Under the pieces are notes generated by a model that made no database searches, was not told where the DNA came from, and saw nothing but the letters and a program-made list of their open reading frames with translations. A DNA stretch of 5,756 nucleotides. Source: Deltaproteobacteria bacterium. GTDB lineage: Bacteria > Desulfobacterota > Desulfobulbia > Desulfobulbales > BM004. The stretch's first letter is position 1. Every line of letters starts with the position of its first letter. Below are positions 5,183 through 5,756 of the stretch, piece after piece. Position numbers and translations under genes: made by a program. The DNA lies in assembly GCA_019312695.1 (NCBI GenBank), contig JAFDCT010000196.1:1-5756 (forward strand), read 5' to 3'.

Positions 5183-5756
5183 TTACACCAACCCGCATTC
5201 TTTCTTCTTTTTTTCAGCTGACTTCTCATCCCATACCTTGATCAGGTAATCTTTCTGTTCTTCGAATTTTATGGCCTGTTCCTCCACCAGCGCCTCAGCC
5301 TCAGCTGAAGACATATCCCAGCTCTGCCGGACAAAGGATGCCACCCTGGCGAAATAAAGAGGGGTCATCAGATCAAGAAGTTTATTCCTGTTGGCGGTCC
5401 ATAAATGGTAGGTCGCGGCCAACTCATAGAGCATTTTAACCCAGGTCTCGGTTGGGATGTGAAACTGTTCAGTATCTGTTTCCGATGCCTCCCTGATTGC
5501 ATCAAAACAATCACTGCAGAATATTTCTTTCCAGAGAGGCGAAAACTGCTGATAGCCTGTTTTAAAATGTTCAACCATCAGATCAAGATTGACATTCACA
5601 GGCTCAGGTTCGAGTGTTCCTTCAAAGCCAAAGAGATCGAGAGACTCGCTTCCTTTGACCTTTTTCCAGGCACTTTCATATTTTTCCATTAAGGTGAACA
5701 GGGCTGAAAGTACCTGACGGAACATTGGGCCCAGGTGCTGTCCCGGATCCTTGGCA
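5183..5756 (-). CDS. 3' part of an intracellular protein gene, possibly a glycosyltransferase C-terminal region
   Basis: The frame ends at TAA 5183 and stays open to the window edge, so the gene is truncated here. An internal ATG at 5725 exists, but it has no ribosome binding site and is preceded in frame by protein-like AKDPGQHLGP, so it is probably not the start. The visible ~190 residues are helical, rich in aromatic residues and charge, and lack membrane segments. Recognisable stretches are MFRQVLSALFTLMEKYESAW, PLWKEIFCSDCFDAI, PTETWVKMLYELAATYHLW, NRNKLLDLMTPLYFARVASF and MSSAEAEALVEEQAIKFEEQ, followed by a Lys-rich tail. The pattern reminds me of the C-terminal region of deltaproteobacterial glycosyltransferases related to glucosyl- or mannosylglycerate synthases. 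No catalytic motif is inside the window, so this stays tentative. Confidence 0.8.
   Translation of the reverse strand, partial: AKDPGQHLGPMFRQVLSALFTLMEKYESAWKKVKGSESLDLFGFEGTLEPEPVNVNLDLMVEHFKTGYQQFSPLWKEIFCSDCFDAIREASETDTEQFHIPTETWVKMLYELAATYHLWTANRNKLLDLMTPLYFARVASFVRQSWDMSSAEAEALVEEQAIKFEEQKDYLIKVWDEKSAEKKKKECGLV

Noticed and set aside
5070..5215. Plus-strand open stretch reading STIYPEPIDYSAQKVREG
   Set aside because: It has no start codon with a ribosome binding site, is short, and its end overlaps the coding sequence of the minus-strand gene.

Overview
The window looks like a piece of a Gram-negative chromosome, most likely a Desulfuromonadales/Geobacter-type deltaproteobacterium. That placement is an inference from the style of the 5S rRNA 3' end, the predicted outer-membrane lipoproteins and the small HNH protein family. 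It is not a database result. The window opens in the last ~76 nt of a 5S rRNA, closed by a strong intrinsic terminator, so an rRNA operon ends here. Almost all intact genes after that lie on the minus strand.

Positions 125-900 hold no intact gene. About 240-440 is a hairpin-rich intergenic stretch. Positions 547-826 carry the wreck of a small HNH endonuclease gene on the plus strand. Its conserved residues can be followed through three reading frames, with several stops, indels and a lost zinc cysteine. Positions 901-2319 hold a tight minus-strand operon of three small predicted lipoproteins: a BamE/SmpA-fold-like protein, then two lipoproteins that are paralogous to each other and overlap by ATGA. 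A 33-codon open frame (2332-2433) just upstream may be an unannotated leader gene.

Positions 2525-4630 encode a 701-residue lipoprotein: signal peptide, Gly/Ser tether, one fibronectin type III domain, then 14 diverged propeller blades. The count and the way the ends complement each other fit two seven-bladed beta-propellers. Its real start is 4630, not the upstream in-frame ATG at 4783. Between this gene and the window edge are a leader hairpin (about 4745-4772), a probably decayed plus-strand gene for a small exported protein (4849-5030), and a GC-rich hairpin. The 3' part of another minus-strand gene, open to the window edge, finishes the window (5183-5756); it may be the C-terminal region of a glycosyltransferase.

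The theme is cell envelope: four intact predicted lipoproteins plus two pseudogene-like remnants in the spacers. I see no CRISPR array, tRNA, insertion sequence or complete mobile element. Nothing here can be claimed as a complete new system. The best candidates for something undescribed are the lipoprotein triad with its small upstream frame, and the double-propeller lipoprotein.
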